Assembly (NCBI GenBank): GCA_947471745.1
Contig: CANJKZ010000955.1
Location: 3,159,501-3,223,500, forward strand
DNA: 64,000 nucleotides
Reading direction: 5' to 3'
From: Closterium sp. Naga37s-1
Taxonomy: Eukaryota; Streptophyta; Zygnematophyceae; Desmidiales; Closteriaceae
This document shows positions 1-11,130 of this stretch, piece after piece. The position numbers were made by a program, and so were the translations under genes. The notes beneath the pieces were generated by a model. It was not told the origin of the DNA and searched no databases. It was given only the letters and a program-made list of their open reading frames with translations. Each line of letters starts with the position of its first letter. The stretch's first letter is position 1.

Positions 1-2
1 TC

Positions 3-185
3 GTGAATGATGAACTTGAGTACGAGGTTGAATCTGTGCTTGCACATCGTCGTCGTCGGCATGGCGCCCTGGAGTTTCTCGTACGCTGGAAAGGCTATGA
101 TCCTTCTGAGGACAGCTGGGTCTCTGAAGAAGACATGAGTAACGCCCGAGGGTGTTACATCTACCACCCAGCTTTGAGGGGGGGA
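3..185 (+). pseudogene. Ty3/gypsy (chromovirus) Pol C-terminus with chromodomain, partial
   Basis: The reading frame opens at the window edge and encodes a chromodomain: a stretch ending EVESVLAHR, then LEFLVRWKGY, then DSWVSEEDM. This fold sits at the C-terminus of integrase in chromoviral Ty3/gypsy elements, where it binds modified histones and steers integration. The frame does not stop at the domain end. It runs on through a purine-rich tract (about 173-188) into the LTR and only stops near position 524, so the original stop is lost or lies in another frame. The rest of the element lies to the left of the window. The domain call is confident; activity cannot be judged from this fragment. 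Confidence 0.8.
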
Positions 186-188
186 AGT

Positions 189-589
189 GTGAGAGCACGC
201 CGACGTTCGACATATTTCTCATTTCCATATTTTTACCCCATCATATTCTCCTTATTTTCCTCTTTCATTTGCACTTTATTTCACCTCAATCGGACTACTA
301 TTCTATTTTCTAGAGCTTTCCGATTATTTCACTTATTTGGTATTTTCGGCACCGACATTTACATTATACGGCACCGACAGCACCGACAGTGGTGTACAAG
401 GCATAATCTCGCCATAATCCAAAGTGCCAATGGGCTTGCGTGCTTATGCACACTTGTGATTATCTATTCTACAAGAGCGCGTTCCCGAAGGTTCGGATTA
501 TCTGTTGTTTCTATGTATTTCTGAGTATAAATATGCCTTGTACTCACCTTTAGTGCAACATTCTCGAGTGGAAATTCGATCCTGTGACA
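189..589 (+). repeat. Putative 3' LTR of the gypsy element
   Basis: A purine-rich tract (TTTGAGGGGGGGAAG) just before 189 looks like the polypurine tract. The segment starts TGTGAGAGC and ends CTGTGACA, so it has TG...CA termini. It is AT-rich against its surroundings and has a TATA-like motif (GAGTATAAATATGCC, about 523-537) where an LTR promoter would be expected. Copia integrase coding sequence begins directly after it, so this gypsy element appears to have inserted into, or recombined with, copia A. The boundaries are inferred because the partner LTR is outside the window. Confidence 0.5.
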
Positions 590-2642
590 AGAGTTCATTG
601 GCAATGAGTTTGAGGCGGTGCTGAAGAAGAAGGGCATTCAGCATCAGCTCACAGTGCCCTAGAGCCCTCAGCAGAACGGCATGGCTGAGCGGTTCAACCG
701 GACCCTGCAGGAAGGTGCTCGCACTCTCCTTGGGCGTGCAGGGCTGCCGGATCCGTTTTGGGTGACTACATTGCGGCAGGTCGCTCTTGTGAAGAACAGG
801 GTGCTGGCGACTGTGGGGGACAAGCAGTGGGTCCCCTACACCAATTGGTATGGGAGTGCACCAGCAGCCAACATGCTGAGAGCCTATGGCTGCATGGTGG
901 TGTTTCATGTGCCTAGGGAGAAGAGAGGAAAGTTGGAAGCTTATGGGAGATGGGGTGTGCACTTGGGGATTGCCAAGGATCACAAGGGCTGGTTGGTGTG
1001 GGACTTGACCAGCCAGAAGCTGACTGTTTCGAGGGATGTGAAGTTCTTTGAGTCCTTGTACAAGGAGTGGAAGCAGCAGCAGCAGAAGCTTCCTACTACA
1101 CCGCTGACCATTGAGGCTGATGAGGTGCAGCGGCCTTCGAGGCAAGTGCAGGTCATTTTCTCAGAGGAGGAGATCTCTGGGGTGACCGAGGATGGGGGAG
1201 AACCTGAGGTGGAGGAGCAACAGTAGCAGCAACCGCAGCAAGATGCTCCACCATGTGCCCAACGTCCGCCTGACCGTCCTAGGAGGGATGTGCGCCCTCC
1301 TAACAGGCTGACCTATCCTAGTTTTGGAAAGCCAAAGGTGGTACGGGCTGGGAATTTGGCTGAGCAGTGTGATGAGGATGAGATAGCACACTGCTACTGG
1401 GCAGCCGTCCCTGAGCCCAAGACGCTAGCTGAGGCACTGAGCAGGCCCGATGCTGAAAAATGGAAGCAGAGTGTGAAGGAGGAGTATGAATCTCTCCTGG
1501 AGAATGAGACATGGGAGCTGTGTGAGCTGCCTCCTCTGGAGAAGGCAATTTCTTCCAAGCTGATCTTCAGGCACAAGTATGGATCAGATGGGGAGCTCAC
1601 CCGCTACAAGTCAAGGCTTGTGGCTTAGGGGTTCCAGCAGACAAAGGGGAAGGACTTTCACGAGATCTTTGCTCCTGTGGGGAAAGGGACTACACTAAGG
1701 GTGATGTTGGGAACACCTGCAAACCACAGATGGAGGATCAAGGAGATGGACATCACAACTGCTTTCCTCAATGGGATCATCCTAGAGGAGCTGTACATGC
1801 TGCAGCCTGAGGGGTTGGATGATGGGAGCAGCAGGGTGTGCAGGTTGAAGAAGGCCATCTATGGCCTGAAGCAGGCTCCTTGTGCATGGTACCACAAGCT
1901 GGAGGAGACACTGCTGGCTGGGGGGTTCAAGAAGAGCGAGTGTGATCACAGCTTGTTCCTGCTGCAAGAGAAGGAGCAATTCCTCATGCTCCTGGTATAT
2001 GTGGATGACATCCTTCTGTTCTCTGAGTCGTCTGCAATGATTGAGCGTGTGGAGGAGATGCTGGAGATGCAGTTCAAGTGCTAGAAGATTGGAGATATGA
2101 ATTATTACCTTGGGATGCATGTGGAGAGAGAGACCTTGACAAGGGAGTGTTGAGGTTGCACCAGAGGAACTGTGAGGGGTTGGCTGAGAAGTATGGGCTG
2201 CAAGATGGAGGAAAGCCAGCCACCCCATTACCTTCGGGTTTCACTGTGGAGCCCTGTGCTGATGAGGAGGTGGTGGGTGAGAGCGACAGGAAGATGTTTC
2301 ATTCCATGATTGGAGCACTCAACTATGCGGCTAACCACACATGGCCTGACATTGCATTTGCTACTTCCAGGCTTGCAAGTGTGGTCTCACGCCCCAGTCA
2401 TGAGCAGTTGGAAGCGGCCAAGAGGTTGGTCCACTATGTGAGTACTACATCATCTGTGGGTTTGGAGTACAGTGCTGTGAGGCAAAGGCAGCAGCGGGGT
2501 GCTGCTGATTTGGGCAAGGGGAATATGCTCTTGACTTGCTACACCGATGCCAGCTTCAACTCTGTGAAGGCGGATGGCACCAGCATTGGAGGTTATGTGT
2601 GCCTGTTTGGAGGTGGTGCAGTAAGTTTGCACAGCAAGAAGA
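590..2642 (+). pseudogene. Copia A: truncated Ty1/copia pol (integrase C-part, RT, RNase H)
   Basis: The fragment begins inside the integrase catalytic core at GEF-type sequence and continues through SPQQNGMAERFNRTL, which carries the DDE glutamate. Reverse transcriptase follows, with YKSRLVA, DITTAFLNG, KKAIYGLKQAPCAW and the catalytic LLVYVDDILLFS. RNase H runs to about 2642 (CYTDASFNS, then GGAVSLHSKK). Four in-frame TAG codons interrupt it (660, 1224, 1626, 2082), and a frameshift lies just after the fourth. It is cut at both ends: by the gypsy LTR on the left and by opposite-strand copia B on the right. It resembles element J at the right edge of the window more than the short-LTR family. 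It cannot be functional. Confidence 0.85.
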
Positions 2643-3690
2643 CCCTCAGCACTAACAGACAAGGCATACATAGTAGCAAGGATAGCATCATAGTCAAGAA
2701 CAAAGATAGCAACTCCAGACCTTAGCATGTCTGCCCAGCGGGGGCGCTCGGCCTCGTCACCAAACTATGTGCGCCAAGCGTCGTCTAGTCGAGAGAAGCA
2801 GCGGTGCTGAGAGTGAGGCTTCCTGCATGTCTGACCCGCATGGTCACCCGTGCGAATGGCATACGGGCGGCTAACACTACCCCCAAACGCCCCACGCTGA
2901 GAAAACCACTCATGAAGCTGCCGGGGCGAAGGGGTCTCGCTCCGAGTTGCTGCTGCTACCGCTGGCCACCGCCAGAACCTCCCCTCGTAACAGCTCCACT
3001 CCGACTGCCACCACTCCCACTGCCGCCACTACCGCCACTCCCACAGCTGCCACCACCTCCACTACCTCCACCACCTCCACTGCCGCCCCCACTACCACCC
3101 CCGCTGCCACCTCCAACACTCGTGCCACCCTTTCCCTTGCTGCTGCAGCACTTCCCACTAGTAGAAGCGCGAAGAGAGACAGGGAGGAGGGTGACTATGA
3201 AGAAGAGAGTGATGAACATCGGGGGGTGGTTCCTGTTAAGGAACTCTGCTCGGAGGGCAGCGCGGTAGCGAGCGTTGCTAGTGCGAAGGTGGGTAACGAG
3301 GTCCTTTACTGTGGCAAAGGCAGACAACTCGGGAAACAGGTAGGGCAGTAGAAGACGGCCTAGAGCAGCAGTGGCGGGTGAGGAGTAAAGGGCGACTACA
3401 GCGTCGTACAGTGCTTTAGCCGTCTTTTGCTGTCTGAAGTGAGCGCATTCGGCTAACAGCAGGTGGTTGGGAATGGCTAAGCGAGCAGCAGCGTCACGGG
3501 TAAGCCACTGTGAGCGAGTCGCACTGTCAGCTGTGGCGGGAGGGGCGAGAGAGGCTCCAGGCGTGTGGTCAAACAACGAAACGTTGTCTCTAGAGTCGCT
3601 CAGTAGGTACAGCTGTAAGTCGTCGAGCCACGTGTCGAACTGGATCGGACGGCCCTCATGATCGAACGTGAGGACACCGAGAGAAGCCAT
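2643..3690 (-). pseudogene. Gag of copia B, frameshifted and truncated
   Basis: The ATG at 3690 opens MASLGVLTFDHEG, the N-terminus shared by the short-LTR copia family in this window. Next come RSQWLTRDAAARLAI, the LPYLFPELSAFATV block and a Gly/Ser-rich tract. The first frame ends at about 2956. Homology continues in other frames to 2643, where the C-X3-H-X4-C segment and the ILATMYALS block are still recognisable. Gag would form the cytoplasmic particle that packages the element RNA. Several frameshifts make this copy non-coding. Confidence 0.75.
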
Positions 3691-3699
3691 AGCAGGCAG

Positions 3700-4600
3700 A
3701 GCATGGTGGCGCGCTACCATCAGAGCAGGCAGGCAGGGCAGGGCGGCGCACGGCTAGGGTGGCAAGCAACAGGGCGGGCAGGAGCTGGGCGGTGCAAGTA
3801 GGAGGGCGGGCATGTAAAGGGGCGGCGAGCGGGCTGCCAGAGGGCGGTGCGCAGGCTGCAAGGGGCGGAAAGCGGGCCGCAAGGGGCGGCGAGCGGGCTG
3901 CAAGGGCGGCTAGCGGGCTGCAGGCAGGCAGCAAGCGGGCGGCAGGGGTGTCGATCGGGCCGCAGGCAAGCGGCGAGCGGGCAGCAGGGGGTCGTCAACA
4001 AGCGGCGAGCAAAGCAGGGGCAGCGTAGTGGGCCTAGGGGCGGTGGGCGGGCCGCAAGCAGGCGACGCGCGGGCTGCAGGGGCGGTGCGCGGGCCGTGAG
4101 CAGGCAGCGAGCGGCCTAGGGGCAGCGGGCAGGCTGCAAGCGGGCGAAGCGTGGGCTGCACGGGCAGCGCGTGGGCCATGAGCAGGTGGCTAGCGGGCCG
4201 CACGGGCGGCGAGCGGTCCTAGGGGCGGTGGGCAGGCCGCAAAGGGCGGCGCGCGGGCCGTGAGCAGGCGGCTAGCGGGCCGCACAGGCAGCGAGCGGGC
4301 CTAGGGGCGGCGCGCGGGTCGCAAGGGGTGGCGCCCGGGCCATGAACAGGCGGCTAGCGGGCCGCACGGGCGGCGAGCGGGCCTAGGGGCGGCGGGCGGG
4401 TCGCAAGCGGGCGACGCGCGGGCTGCAAAGGCAGCGCGCGGGCCGTGAGCAGGTGGTGAGCAGGCTGCAGGGGCAGCGCGCTAGATGCAGGGGCAGCTTG
4501 TGGGATGTTAAGGACAGTGCGACGAGCTACTATGGGCGGTGCCGCGGCCTGAAGGGTGGCGCGTCAGTAGGGTAGGGCGGCAGGGCAGCTAGTGAAAAAC
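3700..4600 (-). repeat. GC-rich minisatellite leader of copia B
   Basis: This stretch consists of irregular tandem units built on GGGCGGCGAGCGGGC and GGGCCTAGGGGCGGC motifs, with variants such as GCCGTGAGCAGGCGGC. It lies between the primer site and the gag start of copia B, where the other family members carry different GC-rich repeats. Open frames that cross it are artefacts of the absence of A/T. Confidence 0.75.
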
Positions 4601-4630
4601 GGTCGTAGCGAAGGACCTGCTCTGAAACCA

Positions 4631-4761
4631 TGTCAGAATAACGAATGAGAATGAATGAACTAGTAGAGAGTTGGGTACAAGTACTAACCCTAATTGGGTT
4701 GTAACCCTTAAGGGCTACCCCACTACAGCCTACACAATGTAAGCTAGATATGAGTTTGACA
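4631..4761 (-). repeat. 5' LTR (131 bp) and primer site of copia B
   Basis: Read on the minus strand, the LTR begins TGTCAAACTCATATC and ends GTTATTCTGACA. It is followed directly by TGGTTTCAGAGCAGG, one base off the common plant copia primer site TGGTATCAGAGC (initiator Met tRNA). The internal core CCCTAATTGGGTTGT on the plus strand recurs, with changes, in the family's other LTRs here. At 131 bp it is very short for a copia LTR. Confidence 0.8.
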
Positions 4762-6608
4762 GACTACTCCGCTAGTCTTGTTGCTGAGTCTGAGTCTGAC
4801 TGTCCTCCGTCCATCGGGGGTGAGTGTGCTCTTGGCACAGACGTCCTTGAGGACAGGCAGGAGGACTTTGAGTGTCTTGCAGCTGCTGTACCTCATCTTG
4901 TGGCCATGCTGCTTGCACCTGGGGGAGACCCGGATGCACCTGGGCGATTATGGGTCCCTACTCCTCTCAGTTGCTGACAGCAATGGACGCAGAGATGGCA
5001 TCCTAGAAGTCCGCAAGAACCTACATCGACGCAGTTCCCCATCCTGGGGTGAACATAGTCGATGGCATGTGGATTTTCAGGGTGAAGCGGCCGCCGGGTT
5101 CTCCGCGTGTCTTCAAGGCTCGTTACATTGCACGAGGCTTCAGTCAGTGACAGGGAGTTGAATTCTTCCAGACCTTCTCCCCCACCCCAAAGATGACCAC
5201 TCTTCGGGTGCTGCTGCACGTCGCCGCTCAGCGTGACTACTAGCTTCACTCTCTTGACTTCAACACTGTATGAGGAGATCTGGCTGCGCCGCCCACCTGG
5301 CTTAACTGGGTCATTTCCTGCAGTTACCAAGTGGAGCCTCCGGCGGCCAGTCTACGGTCTCCGCAAGGCGCCTCGCGAGTGGCACAACAGAGTTAGGACG
5401 ACGCTTGCGGCTCTTGGGTTTGCTCCTTCGACTGCTGACCCGTCACTGTCTCTGCGCACCGACACTTTGCTGCCGCCGTTCTATGTCCTCGTGTATGTCG
5501 ACGATTTGGTCTTTGCCACTACTGACACTGAGGCACTGGCCCTTGTGAAGTCGGAGCTGCAGAAGAGACACGCCTGCACTGACCTGGGTGAGCTGCGCAG
5601 ATATCTTGGCTTGCAGGTCAACCGGGACAGAGCACGGCGCACCATCACCCTGACTCAGTCACACATGGTGCACCAGGTCCTTCAGCGCTTCGGCTTCCGG
5701 TACTCCTCGCCACAGTCCACTCCTCTGCCTACCGGTCACTCGCTCTCAGCTCCACCTTCAGACGAGTCCGTAGAGCCGAGTGGCCCGTATCCAGAGCTGG
5801 TGGGCTGCCTCATGTACCTGATGACCTGCACTCGACCTGACCTTGCCTACCCTCTTAGCATCCTGGCATGCTACGTTGCGCCCGGGAGACACCGACCAGA
5901 GCACTGGTAGGCCAATAAGAGGGTGTTGCGCTTCTTGTGCAGTACATCGGGCATGGGGCTCGTGCTTGGAGGACGGGGTCCGGTTGTCCTCACTGGACAC
6001 GCAGACGCGTCTTTGGTTGATGACTTGGCTACGCTGCGGTCGTCACAGGGTTACACTTTTAGCCTTGTTTCCGGCTCTGTTTCTTGGCGGTCTACCCGCT
6101 CGTCTTTTGTTCTCAGTTCCAGTTGTGAGGCTGAGATCTACGCAGGGGCCATGGATGCACAGGTGTTACGCTGGCTTACCTACCTGCTGGACCGACTTGG
6201 GAGAGCGGCCTCGTTCTCCTCTAGTTATGTATGTAGACAACAAGGCCATGATTGCCTTGTGTCAGGAGCACAGACTGGAGCAGAGGACGAAGCACATCGC
6301 TCTACGTTACTTCCTTTCTCGAGAGTTGCAGCAGCGTGGTCACATTCGTCTTGCTTACGTGGCCACTCGGGCCAACACTGCTGATATATTCACCAAGGCA
6401 CTTCAGCCTGGTGATCATCGGCGTTTCTGTACTGTTTTAGGCCTTGTGCCTACTTTGCCCCACTTACTCACTGCGTGAATTTGCTTGTACTGTGATCTAT
6501 ATATATACTTGCGTGCTTATACTTGCTAGGTTATGATCACTGTACTGTTTGTTCTCTTTTATATAACTCTGCATGTGAACTGGCCTTGTGGCCATTTGCT
6601 TGTGTTCG
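4762..6608 (+). pseudogene. Copia C: RT-RNase H 3' fragment of the short-LTR family
   Basis: The fragment begins inside the integrase-RT linker (SASLVAESESDC, SIGGECALGTDVLED) right after the LTR of copia B. RT follows with SLRRPVYGLRKAP and YVDDLVFA, then RNase H with SSCEAEIYAGAMDAQ, and the family C-terminus TRANTADIFTKAL...LPHLLTA stops with TGA at 6476-6478. Frame changes occur at about 4930-5100, 5160-5230 and 6180-6230. In-frame stops replace sense codons (TGA in the GFSQ-QG motif; TAG near 5240 and 5909). About 130 bp of the family's 3' tail follows before the sequence joins opposite-strand copia E, so the 3' LTR is missing. Confidence 0.8.
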
Positions 6609-6620
6609 GAATGTTCGGAA

Positions 6621-8409
6621 TGCCATCGACTATGTTCGCCCCAGGAGGAGGAACCTCATCGACGTAGGTGCCTGTGGATTTCCAGGTGGCCATCTCAACG
6701 TCCATGGCTGTCTGCCACTGAGAGGAGTACTCACCCGCGATCGCCTCAGCGTAAGAGCACGGGGTAAGGATGCCAAGTGCATCCGGGTCTCCCTCAGGGC
6801 AAAGCAGCATGGATGCAAAACGAGGTAAAGCGGCCGCAAGACACTCAAGCTCAAACTGTCTGTCCTCGAGTACATCACTGACAAGGGCAAGCTCACCCCC
6901 GACGGACGGAGGACAGATAGACTCATACTCAGTGACAAGACTCGCGACGTAGTCGAGACGACTCCTAGCTGCAAAGTCGACTAGCTCAGTGACTAGGGCA
7001 AACGTTGTAGTAGACACAAGGTCAGGGTCAGTGACGACAGTAGCGAGGAGACGAGTGACAGTAGGACTGGTAGCACGATCAAGGTCAGACTCAGGGTCAG
7101 GAATGTGCGGAAGAGAGGACGCGGGAGGCTCAGGCAGGACAACACGCTGTGGAACAGAGGAAGGACGAAGTTCCTGGGACAGCAGGAGGACGTGGACGGG
7201 CGACACGACGAGCGGCCGTGGCTGAGACTCGTCTGTCGGTGGACACAGGAGGGGTAGAGGGAGGCCAGTGGAAGATGGGAGACTAAGAACCTGGCAAAGG
7301 ACCGAGTCAGGTGTCGACATGGACGACTGCGGCTGCGGGTAGAAAAACGGTCTGCGCAGGGTAGTACCAGTAGCTCCAGCTCGTCCAGCACCAGCATCAC
7401 CAGCACCTCCAGCACCAGCAGCTCCAGCAGCACCTCCAGCACCAGCAGCACTACTAGCTCCGGCAGCACCAGGACCTCTAGCACCAGTAGTACCTCCAGC
7501 ACCTCCAGTGTCAGTAGCTCCAATAGTACCTCTAGCACCTCCAACACCAGCAGCACCACCTGCTCCGGCAGCTCCAGTACCTCTAGTACGAGCACCTCCA
7601 GGACCAGAAGCTCCAGCACCTCCAGTACCTCCAGCTCCAGTGCCTCCAGCACCAGCACTACCTCCAGCACCTCCAGTGCCAGCAGCTCCAGTAGCACCTT
7701 TAGCACCTCCAGCACCAGCAGTACCACCGGCTCCGGCAGCTCCAGCACCTCCAGCACCAGCAGTACCTCCAGTACCTCCACTTCGAGCAACTCCAGTAGC
7801 ACCTCCAGCACGAACAGCACCACCAGCTCCGGCAGCTCCAGCACCTCCAGTACCAGCACCTCCAGGACCATTAGCTCCAGCACCTCCAGTACCTCCAGCT
7901 CCAGCGACTCTAGCACCAGCAGCACCTCCAGCACCTCCAGCACCAGCTGTACCTCCAGGACTAGTAGGTCCAGCACCTGCAGCAGCAGTAGCACCTCTAC
8001 GACTAGTAGCTCTGACACCTCCACCACCAGCAGCACCTCTAGTACCTCCAGCACTAGCAGCACCTCCAGTACCTCCAGCACCAGCAGTACCTCCAGGACT
8101 AGCAGCTCCAGCACCAGCAGGACCGTACCCTTCACCACCAGGACTGCCTCGCCGAACGATCCACGCACGAATCGCCTGTGGTGAGAGTGTCTCAAGTAGG
8201 TCAGGCTGCGGTGGCTGTCCAGCTCCAGGACCTCCAGTAGGGTCACCCACAACTCCACCGCCACTAGGACGCGCAGGACCCCCAGAGTCAGCACCCCCAG
8301 TCGCAGCACCCCAAGAACCAGCACCCCCAGTCGCAGCACCCCCAGAACCCTCACCCTCTGGCTCAGCACCCCCAGGCTCAGCACCAGCAGTCTCAGCTCC
8401 AGAGTCCAC
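6621..8409 (-). pseudogene. Copia E integrase-RT linker and RT N-terminal segment
   Basis: A long frame encodes a collagen-like linker (runs of GGAGGAGAA and GTGGAG type), then the segment SPTVTRLLATVVTDPD and the RT entry region (PPSVGGELALVSDVLEDRQ, SYAEAIAGEYSSQWQTAMD, EMATWKSTGTYVDEVPPPG). The family match stops at about 6621, after the NIVDG motif. The catalytic YVDD part is therefore absent. The linker DNA is itself a trinucleotide-rich repeat of AGCTCCAGC and ACCTCCAGC type on the plus strand. It is low-complexity coding sequence and has no recognised enzymatic role. Confidence 0.7.
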
Positions 8410-8584
8410 AGCAGCAGGCTACGGAGGCGGCGAAGACGGCCGAGGCGGAAAACCAGGGGGGGGTCTCCAAGCGTGGAGAGCAGCGAGTGGCCGCCGTGTC
8501 GTCAGCGGCAGGGTCACCCCCCTCAGCTGGGCCAGAGGAGTCAGAAAAGATCTCCAAAGGCTCAACCAAGGGGGGTGGGTCTAC

Positions 8585-10441
8585 CTAAGACACACCTGAG
8601 GGAGCAGGACCCTCTGGGGGGGGGGAGTCTACCGGGGGGGGGGGGACTGGTACCAAGAAAAGAGGCGCTAGGGGGACCGGGTGGGACGCGTGCGGGTGTA
8701 GCATGTAGTAACAGAAAGACTCGTCAAATGTGACGTCCTGGGAGGAGAAGACTCGACGCGAGTGCGGGTGGTAAAACTGCCACGGCGGGGCGTCAGTGGG
8801 GAAGCCAAGGAAGACGCAGCGGAGAGGGCGAGAGGAGAGCGCTCCCCAGACCCGAAACATCGACGCATCTCCAACCTTCCCCGTCCACCGGAGTGTGGGC
8901 GAGGTCTCTGGCTCAGAGACACGGGGCCAAAGATTGAGCTGATGCGCAGCGTATTGGACCGCAAACGGCCACAGAAAATGGGGAGCAGCCGCATGGATCA
9001 TGGAGGTACGAGCAACCTCCATGATCAAGCCAATGTGACGCTCAGCAATCCCATTCTACTGAGGAGAGGCTGGAAGCGTAAACGTCTGGACGATGCCCTT
9101 GTCTCGACAGAACTACGCAAGGAGGTCAGAAGAGAACTCACCGCCCCTGTCAGAGTGCAGACGCAAGACTGGGAAGTCCCGACTGAACCGCTCGCTCAGC
9201 TGGCGACGAGTAGCACGGATCCACGGGATCAAAACACCGCTGACGTCCGCCTTGCGCCGCAAGGGGAAGACACTGGTGTAACGTGTGTAGTCGTCAACAA
9301 CCAGCAGGAAGTAGCGCTCCTGGTCCGTTCCACCGACGGGGGCTGGGCCCCAAACGTCCATGTGGAGAGTCTGCAGAGGAGCAGTGGTCGGAGGAAACTC
9401 GGAGGAGTGAGGAGCGGCGCGCTGCCGCCCCTCGACGCAGGGAAGCCACGGCGGGGCAAGCAAGCGCGGGAGGGGGGGCAGGGACCTGGAAAGGCCAGAG
9501 ACAAGGAGACAGGAGTGCATACCGCGGAGACGCGGTAGGGAGGGTTGACCGAGGCAGTGGTGCCAGAGGAGAGTCTAGTGGGAGAGTACCCGACACGAGC
9601 AAGACGCTGCAAGCTGACCAGACGCAGACACCTGACTCGACGCAGCCACCTGACCTGCCTCAGCCACATGTGCAGCCATAGTGGTCAGTGTGTACAGACT
9701 AGACCTAGGCCATCGAGTGAACGTAGCCAGGTGACGGCCAGTCCGGGAGCACGTACAGATCGCCACATGCTGCCCTCCAGGAATAAAGGTATCAACCCAG
9801 ACATCCTGAATGGCAGCGTTGCTCACCAAGTTCGTCGAGAATGTGGGGAGGTTGAGACCTGACAAAGAACCGGAGGGGAGTGCTGGACACGGGAGGACAG
9901 TGGAGGCTCGTGCAACTACTGGGCCCCCAGTGGGGTCAGCCAGTGAGACCGGTACCGGTGCAGCAAGTGGTGTGAGTGAGGTGCAGTCACGAATGAAGCA
10001 ACGTGGCGCGCCTGAGTCAAGTGTGAAAGTGTGCAAGGCCTCAGCTGAGGAAGGACCTGTGGCGGGAGACGCACGAGCACCTAAAGCTGCAGCAGACTCA
10101 CGAGCACCTAGTGCTGTAGTAGACTCACTAGCACCTAGTGCGGCAGCAGACTCACTAGCACCTTGTGCGGCAGCAGACTCACTGGCACCTGGTGCAGCAG
10201 CCTCGACAGAATTAGTGACACATCGCTGAGGAAACAACTCACTAAGCACCTGAGGGGAGAAGGTCTCTTGCTGAGTCTGCTGCTGACTCTGTGCAGTACG
10301 TAGAAAACCAAAGCCTCCCCCACCTGGACTGGCTCTCTGAAGAACCCGCTCGCGAAGCAGCTGCCGGGTGGGGTCATCTGGGAGAGGCAGTGACTGCGGC
10401 TGTCCACCCCTAGCCGCTGCAACTGCCGTGATAGTGGCCAT
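8585..10441 (-). pseudogene. Copia E protease and integrase segments
   Basis: On the minus strand from 10441 there is a short Gln-rich start, tandem GASESAAALGASES-type repeats, and the aspartic-protease region, where the catalytic D of LDSGAPRCFIRD can be seen. The zinc-binding pre-integrase part (LPRLRGMHS) and the integrase core follow: DVWGPAPVGG, the FLLVVDDYTRYT block and LHSDRGGEFSSDLL. The C-terminal integrase blocks (ARTSMIHAAAPHFLWPF, CVFLGFPTDAPPWQFYHP) follow in frames at 8585-9028. Several frame changes interrupt it. The N-terminal 65 codons do not resemble the Gag of B, D, H or I. Confidence 0.75.
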
Positions 10442-10449
10442 GACAGGCA

Positions 10450-10940
10450 GTGACGGTCAGTAGGAGGTCCAGCACCTCCGGCACCAGCAGCAGCAGTAGC
10501 ACGAGCAGAAGCAACAGCAGGGCGGAGCAAGCAGGGCAGCAAAAGGGCGGCGAGCGGGCTGCCAGAGGACGGCGCGCGGGCTGCAGGGGCGGCGAGCGGG
10601 CTGCAGGGCAGGGCAGCGCGCGGGCTGCAGGGCTGCGCATGCTGGGCAGCGCGCGGGCTGCAGGGCGTGCGGGCAGCAGGGCAGGGTAGGGTAGTGCAGC
10701 GCGTGGGCTGCAGGGCAGGGCAGAAAAAACGGCCTGCCTAGGGGCGTGATTCGGGCAGGAAAAACGGCCTGCCTAGGGGCGCGATTCGGGCAGGAAAAAC
10801 GGCCAGCCTAGGGGCACGATTCGGGCAGGAAAAACGGCCTGCTTAGGGGCGCGATTCGGGCAGGAAAAACGGCCTGCCTAGGGGCGCGATTCGGGCAGGA
10901 AAAACGGCCTGCCTAGGGGCGCGATTAGGGCAGGAAAACT
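10450..10940 (-). repeat. Leader of copia E with 35-38-bp tandem repeats
   Basis: 10540-10715 holds GC-rich units (GGGCAGCGCGCGGGCTGCAG type). 10726-10937 holds about six tandem units of 35-38 bp, each starting AAAAACGGCCTGCCTAGGGG and ending CGATTCGGGCAGG. The array sits between the primer site and the first coding sequence, the same position as the unrelated repeats in B, D, H and I. The motif GTGGGCCC (10959-10966), shared with the other leaders, lies between the array and the LTR. Confidence 0.75.
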
Positions 10941-11005
10941 GGCAGAACGGAACTAACGGTGGGCCCTAAACGAGTGGTCCTGCAGATGGATCTGCTCTGA
11001 AACCA

Positions 11006-11130
11006 TGTCGAGAGAACTCTGCAATAATGATTGGATTAGCAAGAGTTGGGGCACAAGTACTAACCCTAGAAGTGCTGTACCCCATAAGGAGTGCCCCACT
11101 AGAGCCTACAAGTAAGATTGTACTTTGACA
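11006..11130 (-). repeat. 5' LTR (125 bp) of copia E
   Basis: On the plus strand the LTR runs from TGTCGAGAGAACTC to GTACTTTGACA, which gives TG...CA ends when read on the minus strand. The complement of a primer site (GCTCTGAAACCA) abuts it at 10994-11005. The internal segment GGCACAAGTACTAACCCTAG matches the other family LTRs. Confidence 0.75.

Larger units (their letters stand above)
2643..4761 (-). mobile_element. Copia B: 5' half of a short-LTR copia element
   Basis: On the minus strand the order is LTR (4761-4631), primer site, GC-rich leader (about 4600-3700) and gag from an ATG at 3690. Gag starts MASLGVLTFD and contains the family block SSPATAALGRLLLPYLFPE. A glycine-rich tract follows, then the conserved Gag C-terminal region, which is cut at about 2643 inside the segment MYALSVSAEG. 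Protease, integrase and RT are absent. The frame shifts in the Gly-rich and C-terminal parts. It abuts copia A tail to tail. Confidence 0.75.
6609..11130 (-). mobile_element. Copia E: deletion derivative of the short-LTR copia family
   Basis: From the right: LTR 11130-11006, primer-site complement (TCTGCTCTGAAACCA on the plus strand), leader with 35-38-bp repeats, a short Gag remnant, protease region, integrase and the integrase-RT linker. The sequence ends at the start of RT at about 6620, where it meets copia C. The conserved Gag core is missing and so is nearly all of RT and RNase H. It could at most have moved in trans before truncation. The left junction is within a few bases of 6609-6622. 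Confidence 0.75.

Noticed and set aside
590-2642. Reassignment or readthrough of TAG as a sense codon
   Set aside because: TAG appears only in degraded elements that also carry frameshifts and deletions. Host exons contain no in-frame TAG, and CAG-to-TAG decay explains it more simply.
6993-8384. Leucine/valine-rich open frame (LEVLEVLLVLEVLE repeats)
   Set aside because: It is an alternate frame of the repeat-coded copia E linker.
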